A DNA stretch of 64,000 bases. It comes from Chthoniobacteraceae bacterium. GTDB taxonomy: Bacteria; Verrucomicrobiota; Verrucomicrobiia; Chthoniobacterales; Chthoniobacteraceae. The position numbers and the translations under genes were made by a program. Location: the NCBI GenBank assembly GCA_947449735.1, contig CANFTB010000012.1, forward strand, positions 33,072 to 97,071. The letters run 5' to 3'. The notes beneath the pieces are model-generated. The model worked only from the letters and a program-made list of their open reading frames with translations, had not been told where the DNA came from and did not search any database. Shown here piece by piece: positions 33,757 through 42,614 of this stretch (within the stretch, counting starts at the first letter, position 1; each line of letters begins with the position of its first letter).

Positions 33757-33784
33757 AGTATAACACACGCCGGTGAACCGGCAA
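33757..33784 (-). promoter_or_regulatory. Sigma70-type promoter of ssrA
   Basis: On the minus strand TTGCCG, a 16-base spacer and TATACT match -35 and -10 elements. The -10 lies about 45 bases before the mature 5' end, which leaves a short leader to be removed by RNase P. Confidence 0.6.
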
Positions 33785-33918
33785 GCCGACAGGGCCGCTT
33801 TTCTTCAGCCCCTGCCGCCGCCTTTCCCATCCGATGCCGTCACCACTCACCTGATGCCGTCCAAGCCCTCACCCCGGAACCGGCGGGGCCTACCCCCGCA
33901 GATCCCGGCGGCCCCAGG

Positions 33919-34914
33919 CTACTTCGCGGCCGGCTTCGGCGGCTGCTTGGGATCCAAATTCGCCTCCAGTTCCTCCGGAGTCACCTTTGACTCCACCCCC
34001 TGCGCAGGCACCTTTGCCTTCGCAGTCCACAAGATCGCATTCAAGACCAGCTTCCGCTGGTCGTCATTCCCCCAACCCTTGTGGAAGTGGCCTCCCGTGA
34101 AACCAAACCCGCGCCCGCCATCTTCGCGGTCGACGGCCCACGCGACGTGCTGGGGCTTCAACTCCTCGAGCACCTCACGCTTCTGTTCCGGGTTCCCCGC
34201 ATGCGGCCCCTCGCCCCGCTCCGTCGTGGAGGCCGGCGGCAGGTCGCTCAAAATCGGCGTCACCCGGACCATGCCCTTGCGAAACCGCATGTGATAATAC
34301 CATTCGTCCGTGGTCGAGAAAGGCTTCACCCCGTTGCTCACCGGATGCTTCGGAAACTCCTTGAAACTGGCCTCCCAGTGGGGATTCACGGACCAGTGCT
34401 GTTCAAAATACCCGCCCAGCCACTGCTTGAACTCCTGCGCCCCCGCCCCGCTGGACCCGCGCTCGGGAGGCGGCACCTGCTTCACAGGCTTTCCGTCCGC
34501 CCCAATCTCCGGCTCCGGCCAGCCCACCTTGGCATACGCGGGCTCCACGGCATAGTGGAGGCAGACCAGACCGCAGCCGCGCTTCATTTGAGCGTCAAGC
34601 TGCTCCAAATGAGGCAGCGCCGGGTGCCCACCGCCGCCGTCCGAGTAAATAACAATCGTGTCTGCCTTTTCTATAACGCAGTCCTCGGGCCATTTTCCGC
34701 CGAGGGCAAGCTCCACGTTCACGCTTTCGGCGGCGCCTTCCTTCAGGCACTTCGCAAGAAGCTGCACGCCAGCGTTGTGCTCGTGCTGCCCGGGGCCGTG
34801 ACTCGGCTTGCCGGCGATCAGAAGGACGTTCCTCGGCGCGGCTGCCGCCTGCGCGCAGCTCCCGAGAAGCACGAAGCTCAAAACGCTGAATGACGCTGGG
34901 TACTTAATTTTCAT
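33919..34914 (-). CDS. ThuA domain-containing exported protein
   Basis: A protein of 331 residues with a signal peptide (about 1-25, ending AQAAAA). NVLLIAGKPSHGPGQHEHNAG begins the ThuA-like glutamine-amidotransferase fold, with CGLVCLHYAVEPAYAKVG in the middle, EWYYHMRF, and GGRGFGFTGGHFHKGWGNDDQRKLVLNAILW near the end, all typical of ThuA proteins in this phylum. The catalytic triad of true amidotransferases is not expected. ThuA-like proteins are linked to use of oxidised disaccharides. It is the last of three genes in line (epimerase, DUF1080, ThuA), with 44 bases between it and the DUF1080 gene. Confidence 0.85.
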   Translation of the reverse strand: MKIKYPASFSVLSFVLLGSCAQAAAAPRNVLLIAGKPSHGPGQHEHNAGVQLLAKCLKEGAAESVNVELALGGKWPEDCVIEKADTIVIYSDGGGGHPALPHLEQLDAQMKRGCGLVCLHYAVEPAYAKVGWPEPEIGADGKPVKQVPPPERGSSGAGAQEFKQWLGGYFEQHWSVNPHWEASFKEFPKHPVSNGVKPFSTTDEWYYHMRFRKGMVRVTPILSDLPPASTTERGEGPHAGNPEQKREVLEELKPQHVAWAVDREDGGRGFGFTGGHFHKGWGNDDQRKLVLNAILWTAKAKVPAQGVESKVTPEELEANLDPKQPPKPAAK

Positions 34915-34958
34915 GAGAAGTTCTAGAAAGGGATGGACGGATGCGACACGCGTGCCGC

Positions 34959-35681
34959 CTACTTGATTTCAGTCAGCTTGATGTCCTTGAATTCCACAAC
35001 CATGGGCGGCCCCGCGTGCATCTGGAGCGCGAGCACCCCCTCCTTGGCCCCCTTCTCATGCTGGTCGGTCACGTCGATCGTTTTCATCCCGTTGATGAAA
35101 TGTTCCAAATGGTTGCCGTGGGCGATGACCCGGTATTCGTTCCATTCGGAAATGGTGATCCCATCCTGAATCGCCTGGGAATCCCCCACCGATCCGGTGA
35201 CCTCCTTCACCACCTTGGAAGCGTCGGCGGGGTCCGGCTTTACAACCACCTGATCCCCACGCTTTGCCAGGATGCCCCGGCCTCTTTCCTCGTACAGGAT
35301 GCCGCTGTAGGTTTTCCCTGCCTCGAAATCAGCCTGATACCCGGAAACGATAGGTCCGTCCGCCCCTTCGCTCTCCACCTTGCTCCGGTACTGGATGCCG
35401 GAATTCCCCCATTCAGAGGTGATCCGGAACTTGAGCTTCAATTCGAAGTCGCCCGGGTTGCCCCCTTTCCAGACCAGAAAGGTGTTGTGCCGAAGGGCGC
35501 TCTTCTTGGGGTTCGCTTCGTCGGGCTTGGTCTCACCGTGAATGACGCCGTCCTTGACGGACCAGAGAGCCATGTTGCCCTCCCAGCCGGCAAGGTCCTT
35601 GCCGTTGAAAAGGTTTTTCTCCTGGGCGAAGGCGGATCCCGCCATGACGGCGAATGCGAGGATGGAAAGGGGCTTGTTCAT
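34959..35681 (-). CDS. DUF1080 (3-keto-disaccharide hydrolase) family exported protein
   Basis: A secreted protein of 240 residues with a signal peptide (about 1-19, ending GSAFA). QEKNLFNGKDLAGWEG is the hallmark start of DUF1080, followed by FELKLKFRITSEWGNSGIQYRSK, YQADFEAGKTYSGILYEE and a closing VVEFKDIKLTEIK. The fold is a concanavalin-like beta-sandwich. Some members hydrolyse 3-keto-glycosides. It lies between a sugar isomerase/epimerase and a ThuA-like gene on the same strand, a grouping that supports such a role, though the substrate is not shown. Confidence 0.87.
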   Translation of the reverse strand: MNKPLSILAFAVMAGSAFAQEKNLFNGKDLAGWEGNMALWSVKDGVIHGETKPDEANPKKSALRHNTFLVWKGGNPGDFELKLKFRITSEWGNSGIQYRSKVESEGADGPIVSGYQADFEAGKTYSGILYEERGRGILAKRGDQVVVKPDPADASKVVKEVTGSVGDSQAIQDGITISEWNEYRVIAHGNHLEHFINGMKTIDVTDQHEKGAKEGVLALQMHAGPPMVVEFKDIKLTEIK

Positions 35682-35743
35682 GTTTTTGATGTGGTGTCTT
35701 TCTAAAGCGTGGTGGTGCGCGCGACGCGCCGGTCTGGATGTAA

Positions 35744-36691
35744 CTAAACTGAGAGGGATTTCTTAGCCTTCACCGCCCGCTTTCCCACCGCCGCCGGGCC
35801 GACTGCGGGAAAAGCTGCTTTTTTAGGCGCCGTTTTGCGGGCCGGAGCGCCGAAAAATGCGCGCAGGTTCTTAATTCCCTTCACCGCGATGTCGTCTCGC
35901 TTCGGCTCCATTTTGCGCCAGATCGCGGCTGCCGCCGCAATCACCTTCACATCCTGAGTAAAGGACTCGATGACGACGTCGCCACGATAGCCGATCGACT
36001 TGAGCGCCCTAACGATAGGCTCCCAGTCCAGAGAATCATTGCCGGGGGTCCCGCGGTCTGTTCCGCACGCATGGAAATGCCCCAGATGCTTGCCCGCCTT
36101 GCGTATTGCCGCAGCCTGGTTTTTCTCCTCGATGTTCATATGGAACGTGTCGAGGTGAAGCTTAACATTCGGGGAACCGACGGCCTTAATCAGTTTGAGG
36201 CCCTGGTCGCAGGTATTTAAAAAGTCGGTCTCGAAACGGTTGAGCGGTTCCACCATCAGGGTGACGCCCCGCTCGGAGGCATGCTTTGCCAGAAACTTGA
36301 GATGTTTAACGACCAGCGCGAACTCCACCCTCTGCTTGTCGGGGGCCACAGGCCCGCGTTTTCCCACAACGGAATACATCGGCCCCATCACACTGGGACA
36401 GCCCATCTCCGCCGCCTGATCGATGAGCTTTTTGATGTAAGAAACCCCAGTCTTCTGCTCCTTCAATGAGCCTCGAAGGTCGCGCCCGGGGCCCATGCAG
36501 GCGCAGATCGAGCCGATGGCGATACCTGCCCGCTCGGCGGCCGCTTTGAGTGCCAACGGATCGATGTGTTCCGGCGCTTCGACTGGGATCTCAACCGTAT
36601 CAAACCCCCAGGACTTAAACTTCTTGAACAGCTTGACGCTTTCAGTCTTGAAGGGAGAAACAAATAGGAACGTGTTAATGCCGAAACGCAT
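35744..36691 (-). CDS. Sugar phosphate isomerase/epimerase (ketose 3-epimerase-like TIM barrel)
   Basis: A protein of 315 residues of the AP-endonuclease-2-like TIM-barrel family. MRFGINTFLFVSPF, the metal-ligand segments VEPLNRFETDFLN, HLDTFHMNIEE, GHFHACGTDRGTPGNDSLDW and VIESF match D-psicose/D-tagatose 3-epimerase-like enzymes, including the two active-site Glu residues. No signal peptide, so the enzyme is cytoplasmic. Odd: the last ~35 residues (ARKTAPKKAAFPAVGPAAVGKRAVKAKK) form a Lys/Ala-rich tail not usual in the family. First gene of the epimerase-DUF1080-ThuA run. Confidence 0.85.
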   Translation of the reverse strand: MRFGINTFLFVSPFKTESVKLFKKFKSWGFDTVEIPVEAPEHIDPLALKAAAERAGIAIGSICACMGPGRDLRGSLKEQKTGVSYIKKLIDQAAEMGCPSVMGPMYSVVGKRGPVAPDKQRVEFALVVKHLKFLAKHASERGVTLMVEPLNRFETDFLNTCDQGLKLIKAVGSPNVKLHLDTFHMNIEEKNQAAAIRKAGKHLGHFHACGTDRGTPGNDSLDWEPIVRALKSIGYRGDVVIESFTQDVKVIAAAAAIWRKMEPKRDDIAVKGIKNLRAFFGAPARKTAPKKAAFPAVGPAAVGKRAVKAKKSLSV

Positions 36692-37037
36692 GGGGGGTAT
36701 GATTGAAACTTAGGGGGACGGCGGGAGGGTTCAGATACTTCCGCCCTGCCCGTTGTGGAACAGCCCGCCCCGCGGGTCAAGCCTGCTCCAGTTGTTGATA
36801 ACGCAAACAGCAAGCAGCGGGTTCTCCAAAATAAATTGCAAGCACTCTTAGGAATGGCTCGCCCCCCACTCGGCGCCCAAAACCGACACGGCGCGGCCGA
36901 TTTTGCGCGACGAAAGTTGCCAATAAGAACTGAGTCCGCGAGTGTCGAGCGCTGCTCGTTATCGGACTGCGCCGCGATCCATTCGCCTCTAAAATTCGAT
37001 TACCAGCTGTAAACTGATCGAAAGTCATGCACTCAAA
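36692..37037. other. Divergent intergenic region; no feature supported
   Basis: About 346 bases between the epimerase (minus) and the aminotransferase-IV gene (plus). Promoters for both sides should lie here. I find no clear gene, no strong hairpin with a T-run and no good -35/-10 pair. Confidence 0.5.
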
Positions 37038-37874
37038 ATGAATCCGAGTGAAGCTTCAGCCTGCTGGCTCTGGCAGGGAGACATGTTCGAGCCGTCAGCC
37101 GGCCTGCCGCTCTCCGACCGCGGCTTCCGCTACGGGATGTCGGTTTTTGAAACTGTGCGCATCCACATGGGGCTCCCGGTATTTTGGAACGCCCACCTGG
37201 CGCGCTTGACCGCTTCCGCCGCAACCTGCGGCTTTCCGCTATCCGAATCTGCCCTCAAAAGCTCGCTCTCTCTGATATCGCCGCGCTGGACCGAGGGCGT
37301 CCTTCGCCTTTATGTGACGGCAGGGGACGGCCCCCCGTCGGGTCCCGCCGTTCAGACCCGAATCGCGGTCCTCTGGGAAAGGCGAGCGCGCCAGCTCCCT
37401 CCGAACTACGCGCTCGAAACGACACCCGGACCCCACCTCCCTCTTTTAGGGGGACTGAAGACGGGCAACTACTGGGCCAACGCTCAAAGTTTGGGTGAGG
37501 CCAAGAGCCATGGAGCTGACGAGTCGCTGCTTTTCACGCCGGCCAATCACCTCATTGGAGGCTGCATGGCCAATGCCTTTGTGCACATTGGGGGCGTTTG
37601 GCTTACCCCGCCGAAAAGCCTTGGTGCACGCGAAGGAGTTGTCAGGCAATGGGTTCTTGAGCACTTTGACGTTATCGAGACAAGCGTCTCCCGCGCCGAA
37701 ATGGCACGGGCGGACGCCGTCTTCCTGACAAGCAGCTGGATAGGAGTCATGCCTGCGCGGCAGCTGGACCAGCGAATTATCGGCGTGCCCGACCAAGTGT
37801 TGAGACTGCGGCAAATGCTGGAGGTCGAAATGGAAAAGACCGATCACACGGAGCAGACCGACGCCATTGGGTAA
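37038..37874 (+). CDS. Aminotransferase class IV, aminodeoxychorismate lyase-like
   Basis: A PLP enzyme of 278 residues with the fold-type IV pattern: LPLSDRGFRYGMSVFETVRI near the N-terminus, the catalytic Lys in GGLKTGNYWANAQSL, DESLLFTPANHLIGGCMANAFV and a closing ARADAVFLTSSWIGVMP. Members include aminodeoxychorismate lyase (PabC, folate path), branched-chain aminotransferase and D-amino-acid aminotransferase. Its short length and the absence of BCAT-specific segments favour PabC-like, but this is not certain. No pabA/B nearby. PBP1A follows 75 bases downstream. Confidence 0.82.
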   Translation: MNPSEASACWLWQGDMFEPSAGLPLSDRGFRYGMSVFETVRIHMGLPVFWNAHLARLTASAATCGFPLSESALKSSLSLISPRWTEGVLRLYVTAGDGPPSGPAVQTRIAVLWERRARQLPPNYALETTPGPHLPLLGGLKTGNYWANAQSLGEAKSHGADESLLFTPANHLIGGCMANAFVHIGGVWLTPPKSLGAREGVVRQWVLEHFDVIETSVSRAEMARADAVFLTSSWIGVMPARQLDQRIIGVPDQVLRLRQMLEVEMEKTDHTEQTDAIG

Positions 37875-37949
37875 AATTAAGGTTCAAACCCATTTCTGCG
37901 GTTGGCAGTCGGGAGATTTAACGGAAAACTAACCGCCCCTCCCCGCACC

Positions 37950-40514
37950 ATGCCCGAACCTGTGAACAAGCGCAAAGCACGCGGCCGATTCCACGGCTTC
38001 GCCATCTTTTGCCTAAAGACGGCGGCGGTTGTGACGTTCTCCGCGGGAGCAGTCGGACTCTGGCAATACCAGTCGTGGAAAGCCAAGGCGCGTACGCTGG
38101 ATTACCGCCGGTTGAAGGAAATGGAGTCTGCCAGTTTGATCCTCGACCGAAACGGAGAGCTCATCGGCCGGATATTCATCAAAAACCGGGATGAGAAACC
38201 CCTCTCAGAGCTGTCCAGAAACCTCCAGCAGGCGGTAATTTCGATGGAAGACTCGCGTTTTCGCAGTCACAGCGGAGTGGATTTCCCCGGGATCATACGG
38301 GCGGTTTCGAAAAACTTAAAGGCGCGCAAAGGCCGCGAAGGCGCCAGCACGCTTACCCAGCAGCTCGCGCGAAACACTTTCACCGAAGAACTTCCGAGCC
38401 GAGACAGGTCCATCAAGCGCAAGCTTCTGGAGATGTTTGTCGCGTGGGAGGTCGAACGGCGGCTCTCCAAGGATGAAATTCTGGAGCTGTATTTAAACCG
38501 CGTCTTTTTCGGCTCAGGTTTTTACGGTGCCGAGGCGGCGGCTCAAGGCTACTTTGGAAAAGCAGCGAAAGACCTCAGCGTCGCTGAGTCCGCGCTGCTG
38601 GCCGGCCTTCTGCGGAGCCCCAACCAGCTTTCACCGTGGAGAAACCGAAAGGCCTGCGTCGATGCACGCAATTACGTTCTGCTGCGCATGCGTGACTTGG
38701 GCGCCATCACTGCGGAGAAATACCGGGAGTCGGTGGAAGAGGAACCCATCGTCAAAAACAAACGCTCCATTCTCCAAGAGAGCTACTTCGCCGGGATGGT
38801 TTCCTCGCAGATGAGCAAGCTCGTTGGACTCGAAAGCGCTGTTAGCGAGGGGTACCGCATCTACACCACGATTGACCTGAGCCTTCAGAAAAAAGCGGAG
38901 GCCGCCCTCCAGAAACAACTGGAGGCCATCGAAAAACGCCCCGACTTTCAGAACAGGCAGACTTACGCCACCTTCGATCCCATCTACAGAGCGTGGAAAC
39001 GTAGGGTGACAACGGCCGCAGCTTCAGGTGCGGACGGGACGCCGGGACAGGGGGCGGAGGAACCCTCACCCAGACCTGAATACATTCAAGGAGCGGCTCT
39101 GGTGGTGGACAATGCCACTGGTGCGATACGCGCGCTTGTGGGTGGCCGAGACGCACAGCACAGCGAATTCAACCGCGTCACACAGTCGAAGAAGCCTCCG
39201 GGGAGCGCCTTCAAGCCGATCGTGTACGCCTCAGCTTTCGAACACGGCCTGCATCCCTGGTCGGTGGTCCAGGATGAAGTCATGGACAACCGCAAAGTCA
39301 TGGTGGGCGGGACCAGTGGTATTCTGGGCGAATGGGCCAGGGAATCCGAGGAAGGCAAAGTGGAGGGCCTCATCACGGCCAAGAGCGCCCTCTCCAAATC
39401 TAAGAACGCAGCAACGGTGCGCCTTGGAATGCAGATCGGTACCGACCTCAAGTCGTCCCTTGAGTCCGTGATTTCCTTGTCCGCGGCCGCTGGAATTCAA
39501 AGCCAGATCCGAGCCTATCCCGCCACCTTTTTGGGCAGCTCGGAGGTGTCCTTAAACGACCTCACCCTCGCCTACACCTGCTTTCCCGGCGGAGGGACCC
39601 GGCCCAAAAAGACCTTCCTCATCGACCGCATTGAGAACAACAGCGGCAAGGTGATCTACAAGGAAGCCCCGACACGCCAGGCGGTCATGAAGCCCGGCGC
39701 TGCCTTTCAAGTGCACGAATGCCTCACCTCGGCCCTCAATGAAGGGACAGGCGCTCGCGCTTTCGAACAGTACGGGCTCAAGCGCATGCCCCTTGCGGGG
39801 AAAACAGGCACCGCCTACGACTTCACAGACGTCTGGTTTGTCGGCTATTCCAGCGAACTCACCTGCGGGGTCTGGACGGGCTTCGACAAATCACGGACCC
39901 CAATTTTTTTCGGCGCCTTCAGCCGCGACATCGCGCTGCCGGCTTGGACCGAAATCATGAACCATTCCTTCGCCCAGTATCCCGCCCGCCCGTTTACGCG
40001 ACCAGACGATTTGCGACGCTGCCAGATTTGTTCAAAGTCCGGCTACACTCTGCTTCCAAGCTGCGTCGAAACCAAGAAAGACGGCGTGGAGACATCCACC
40101 GCCACCGAGGCTTGGCTCACGGCTTCCCAGATGCCGCTGCCCGACGAGACCTGTGACGTTCACGGTCCCAAAAGACCGAAGCGCCGGTCCGGCGAGGACG
40201 GCGCGCAACCCCGCGTGGAACTGGCGATTGACCTGAAGTCCGTCGCAAGCGTTGCAATCAAAAGCCCCACGGTTCTGGGCGAAGATCCATTCCAATCCGA
40301 CCGCTCGGAGCAGGCGGCGAAAACGCTGCGCAACTTCCGCGAAAGCGGCCGGTCTGCGCCGCTGGACAACCGCGTGCCAGATTCCAAAACCGCCGGCTCC
40401 AAAGAAGAACCTGAGGTCGAGATTCCCAAAGTACAGGCGGTGCGTCCCGGTGATTCAAACCCGACGAAGCCCGTGACCCCGGCCGGTCCAGCGCTGCCGA
40501 AGCTCGAGTTTTAG
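37950..40514 (+). CDS. Penicillin-binding protein 1A (bifunctional transglycosylase/transpeptidase)
   Basis: A membrane-anchored peptidoglycan synthase of 854 residues. One helix is near residues 18-40. The GT51 transglycosylase has EDSRFRSHSGVD and GASTLTQQLARNTF. The transpeptidase has SxxK in GSAFKPIVYASAFEHG, an SKSKN-like second motif, and KTGTA in LAGKTGTAYDFTDVWFVGYS. A Pro/Lys/Ser-rich tail after about residue 730 is likely disordered. Start ATG 37950, with the basic N-terminus followed directly by the helix. The gene probably ends at a hairpin at 40538. Confidence 0.93.
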   Translation: MPEPVNKRKARGRFHGFAIFCLKTAAVVTFSAGAVGLWQYQSWKAKARTLDYRRLKEMESASLILDRNGELIGRIFIKNRDEKPLSELSRNLQQAVISMEDSRFRSHSGVDFPGIIRAVSKNLKARKGREGASTLTQQLARNTFTEELPSRDRSIKRKLLEMFVAWEVERRLSKDEILELYLNRVFFGSGFYGAEAAAQGYFGKAAKDLSVAESALLAGLLRSPNQLSPWRNRKACVDARNYVLLRMRDLGAITAEKYRESVEEEPIVKNKRSILQESYFAGMVSSQMSKLVGLESAVSEGYRIYTTIDLSLQKKAEAALQKQLEAIEKRPDFQNRQTYATFDPIYRAWKRRVTTAAASGADGTPGQGAEEPSPRPEYIQGAALVVDNATGAIRALVGGRDAQHSEFNRVTQSKKPPGSAFKPIVYASAFEHGLHPWSVVQDEVMDNRKVMVGGTSGILGEWARESEEGKVEGLITAKSALSKSKNAATVRLGMQIGTDLKSSLESVISLSAAAGIQSQIRAYPATFLGSSEVSLNDLTLAYTCFPGGGTRPKKTFLIDRIENNSGKVIYKEAPTRQAVMKPGAAFQVHECLTSALNEGTGARAFEQYGLKRMPLAGKTGTAYDFTDVWFVGYSSELTCGVWTGFDKSRTPIFFGAFSRDIALPAWTEIMNHSFAQYPARPFTRPDDLRRCQICSKSGYTLLPSCVETKKDGVETSTATEAWLTASQMPLPDETCDVHGPKRPKRRSGEDGAQPRVELAIDLKSVASVAIKSPTVLGEDPFQSDRSEQAAKTLRNFRESGRSAPLDNRVPDSKTAGSKEEPEVEIPKVQAVRPGDSNPTKPVTPAGPALPKLEF

Positions 40515-40537
40515 CCGGGAAACCCTCCCTAATAAGC

Positions 40538-40566
40538 AACGCCCCCACCCGCGGGAAGGCGTTTTC
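40538..40566 (+). terminator. Possible terminator after PBP1A
   Basis: AACGCC (40538-40543) pairs with GGCGTT (40558-40563), with a GC-rich loop of 14 bases, followed by TTTCC. The stem is short and the T-run brief, so it is weak evidence. Confidence 0.4.
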
Positions 40567-40617
40567 CAAAGTGTCCGGCGTTTACACGCGCCCGCCGATT
40601 GGCAAACTGTGTGGGCA

Positions 40618-42579
40618 ATGAACGAACTCAGCTCACGAATCCAAGAGGCATTCCAATCGGGCCATCTGCTCGAATCCAGCGCGGCCAACCTGCATCGCAT
40701 GCTGGCGCACTCCACAGACACCGTGGTAAGGGAGAGCATCGAGGAACTCGTTGAGGCGGCGAATTGGGAAGAACTCAACGACAGGTTCTTCAGGACTTTG
40801 GCATTCGGAACAGGCGGACTCAGGGGCCGCACCATTGGCAAAACGACGACCCGCGCTGAATCAGGAACGCCATCGGCAAGCGGACGTCCCGAACACCCGT
40901 GCGTGGGCACCAATGCCATGAACGAATACAATGTCTCCCGGGCAACCCAGGGGCTCGCTGCGTATGTGAAGGACTATCATGCAAAAGCCGGCCTCTCGGG
41001 GCGCCCGGCAATCGTGGTGGCGCACGATACGCGCTTCTTCTCTCCGGAGTTTGCAGCACTCGCAGCCAGAGTTGCCTCCGAAAACGGGGTGAACGTCTTT
41101 CTCTTCGCGGGCCCCCGCTCCACTCCGCAGCTTTCCTTTACTGTGCGCTCTCAAAACGCCCAGGCCGGCGTTGTTGTGACCGCAAGCCACAACCCCCCGC
41201 ACGACAACGGTTACAAGGTCTACTTTGACCAGGGAGCGCAGGTGGTCGAACCCCACGCCAGCGGAATCATCGAAAGAGTCAACGCTCTTCAGAGTGACCA
41301 TTACACGCCCCTGCCCCCGGCTGAGCGTGGAACAATTACCATCCTAGGTCCCGAGGCCGATGCCGCTTACATGGACCGCCTGCACACCCTGGTTCTGGAT
41401 AAGAAACTCGTGGAATCGGCAAGCGGCCTCAAGTTCGTCTTCACCTCCATCCACGGCACGGGCGGCATCATCATCCGTCCCATGTTCGACAAACTGGGCT
41501 TCCGCTACACCACGGTTCCGGAACAGGAGCAGCCAGACGGACGCTTTCCCACCGTCAAAAGCCCAAATCCTGAAAATGCAGAAGCCCTTTCCCTTGCCAT
41601 CCAGCAAGCGGAGCGCGAGGGCGCGGACGTCGTCATCGCTACGGATCCCGACTGCGACCGCATGGGGGTTGCTGTGCGCAACAAGGCGGGGGGAATGGAA
41701 CTGCTGACGGGAAACGAAATCGGTTCGCTCATGGCCTATTACCGGGTCCTCAAACTCAAGGAACAGGGCGTTATCACCGCCGAAAACGCGTCCCGGTGCG
41801 TCCTGATTAAAACATTCGTCACCACCGACCTGCAAAAGGCGATCGCCGAACACAACGGCCTGCGGTGTGTCGAAACTCTGACAGGCTTCAAGTACATCGG
41901 GGCGAAACTTGGCAAGTACGAGCAGGCGCTGCCGCAGGAGTTTCATTCAAAATACCGCACGCTCCCGGAGGAAGTCACCCGCACGGCCAGGCTGAAGCAT
42001 TCCAGTTTCTACGTGTGCGGAGGGGAAGAAAGCTACGGGTACAGCGCGGCTGACTTCGTGCGCGACAAGGACGGCAACGGTGCCGCCATCGTCTTTGCGG
42101 AAGTCGCCGCGTACGCGCACTCCAGACACATGACGCTTCCGGAACTTCTGGATGAAGTTTACCGCCAATACGGCTACTACAAGGAAAAGAACGGCTCGCT
42201 CACCTTTGAGGGAGCCGAGGGGGCCGCGCAGATCTCGCGCCTCGCCGCGTCCTACGCCAAGCAGCCTCCCACGGAGGCGGATGGATCGCCCGTGGTGGCC
42301 GTCAAAAATTTTGCAGCGGACACCTTTCACGACGTGGAAGGAGACCTCATTCCGAAGGAAAACATGATCATCATTGAACTCGAGGACGGCCGCCGGGTCG
42401 CAGTACGCCCCTCCGGAACGGAGCCGAAGATCAAGTTCTACCTTTTCGCGAAGGTGCCGCCCATTCCCGGGCAGGAGTTCAGCGCAGGGCGGCTCGCAGA
42501 GATCAAAACACAGGTGCAGGCTTCCCTTGAAGGTCTCTGGAAATGGGTCCAGGCGGACGCAGCGCGCCGCGCCAGTTGA
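40618..42579 (+). CDS. Phosphoglucomutase/phosphomannomutase family protein
   Basis: A phosphohexomutase of 653 residues. The catalytic phosphoserine is in TASHNPPHDNGYKVYFD, the Mg site is DPDCDRMGV, the sugar loop is GGEESYGYSAADFVRDKDG, and the phosphate-binding site is RPSGTEPKIKFYL. Four domains in this order match the alpha-D-phosphohexomutase superfamily; the length is above the 450-570 usual for bacterial members and closer to PGM2-like proteins. It interconverts hexose 1- and 6-phosphates. I use ATG 40618; a GTG nine bases upstream is the alternative. Confidence 0.93.
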   Translation: MNELSSRIQEAFQSGHLLESSAANLHRMLAHSTDTVVRESIEELVEAANWEELNDRFFRTLAFGTGGLRGRTIGKTTTRAESGTPSASGRPEHPCVGTNAMNEYNVSRATQGLAAYVKDYHAKAGLSGRPAIVVAHDTRFFSPEFAALAARVASENGVNVFLFAGPRSTPQLSFTVRSQNAQAGVVVTASHNPPHDNGYKVYFDQGAQVVEPHASGIIERVNALQSDHYTPLPPAERGTITILGPEADAAYMDRLHTLVLDKKLVESASGLKFVFTSIHGTGGIIIRPMFDKLGFRYTTVPEQEQPDGRFPTVKSPNPENAEALSLAIQQAEREGADVVIATDPDCDRMGVAVRNKAGGMELLTGNEIGSLMAYYRVLKLKEQGVITAENASRCVLIKTFVTTDLQKAIAEHNGLRCVETLTGFKYIGAKLGKYEQALPQEFHSKYRTLPEEVTRTARLKHSSFYVCGGEESYGYSAADFVRDKDGNGAAIVFAEVAAYAHSRHMTLPELLDEVYRQYGYYKEKNGSLTFEGAEGAAQISRLAASYAKQPPTEADGSPVVAVKNFAADTFHDVEGDLIPKENMIIIELEDGRRVAVRPSGTEPKIKFYLFAKVPPIPGQEFSAGRLAEIKTQVQASLEGLWKWVQADAARRAS

Positions 42580-42614
42580 AATCAGGCGGATTAGGCGGAT
42601 TCCTTCGCCGTCCT

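Noticed and set aside
33581-33850. ORF of 89 codons on - ending NANDYEDLALAA
   Set aside because: It is the tmRNA read as a protein; only the tag part is translated in nature.
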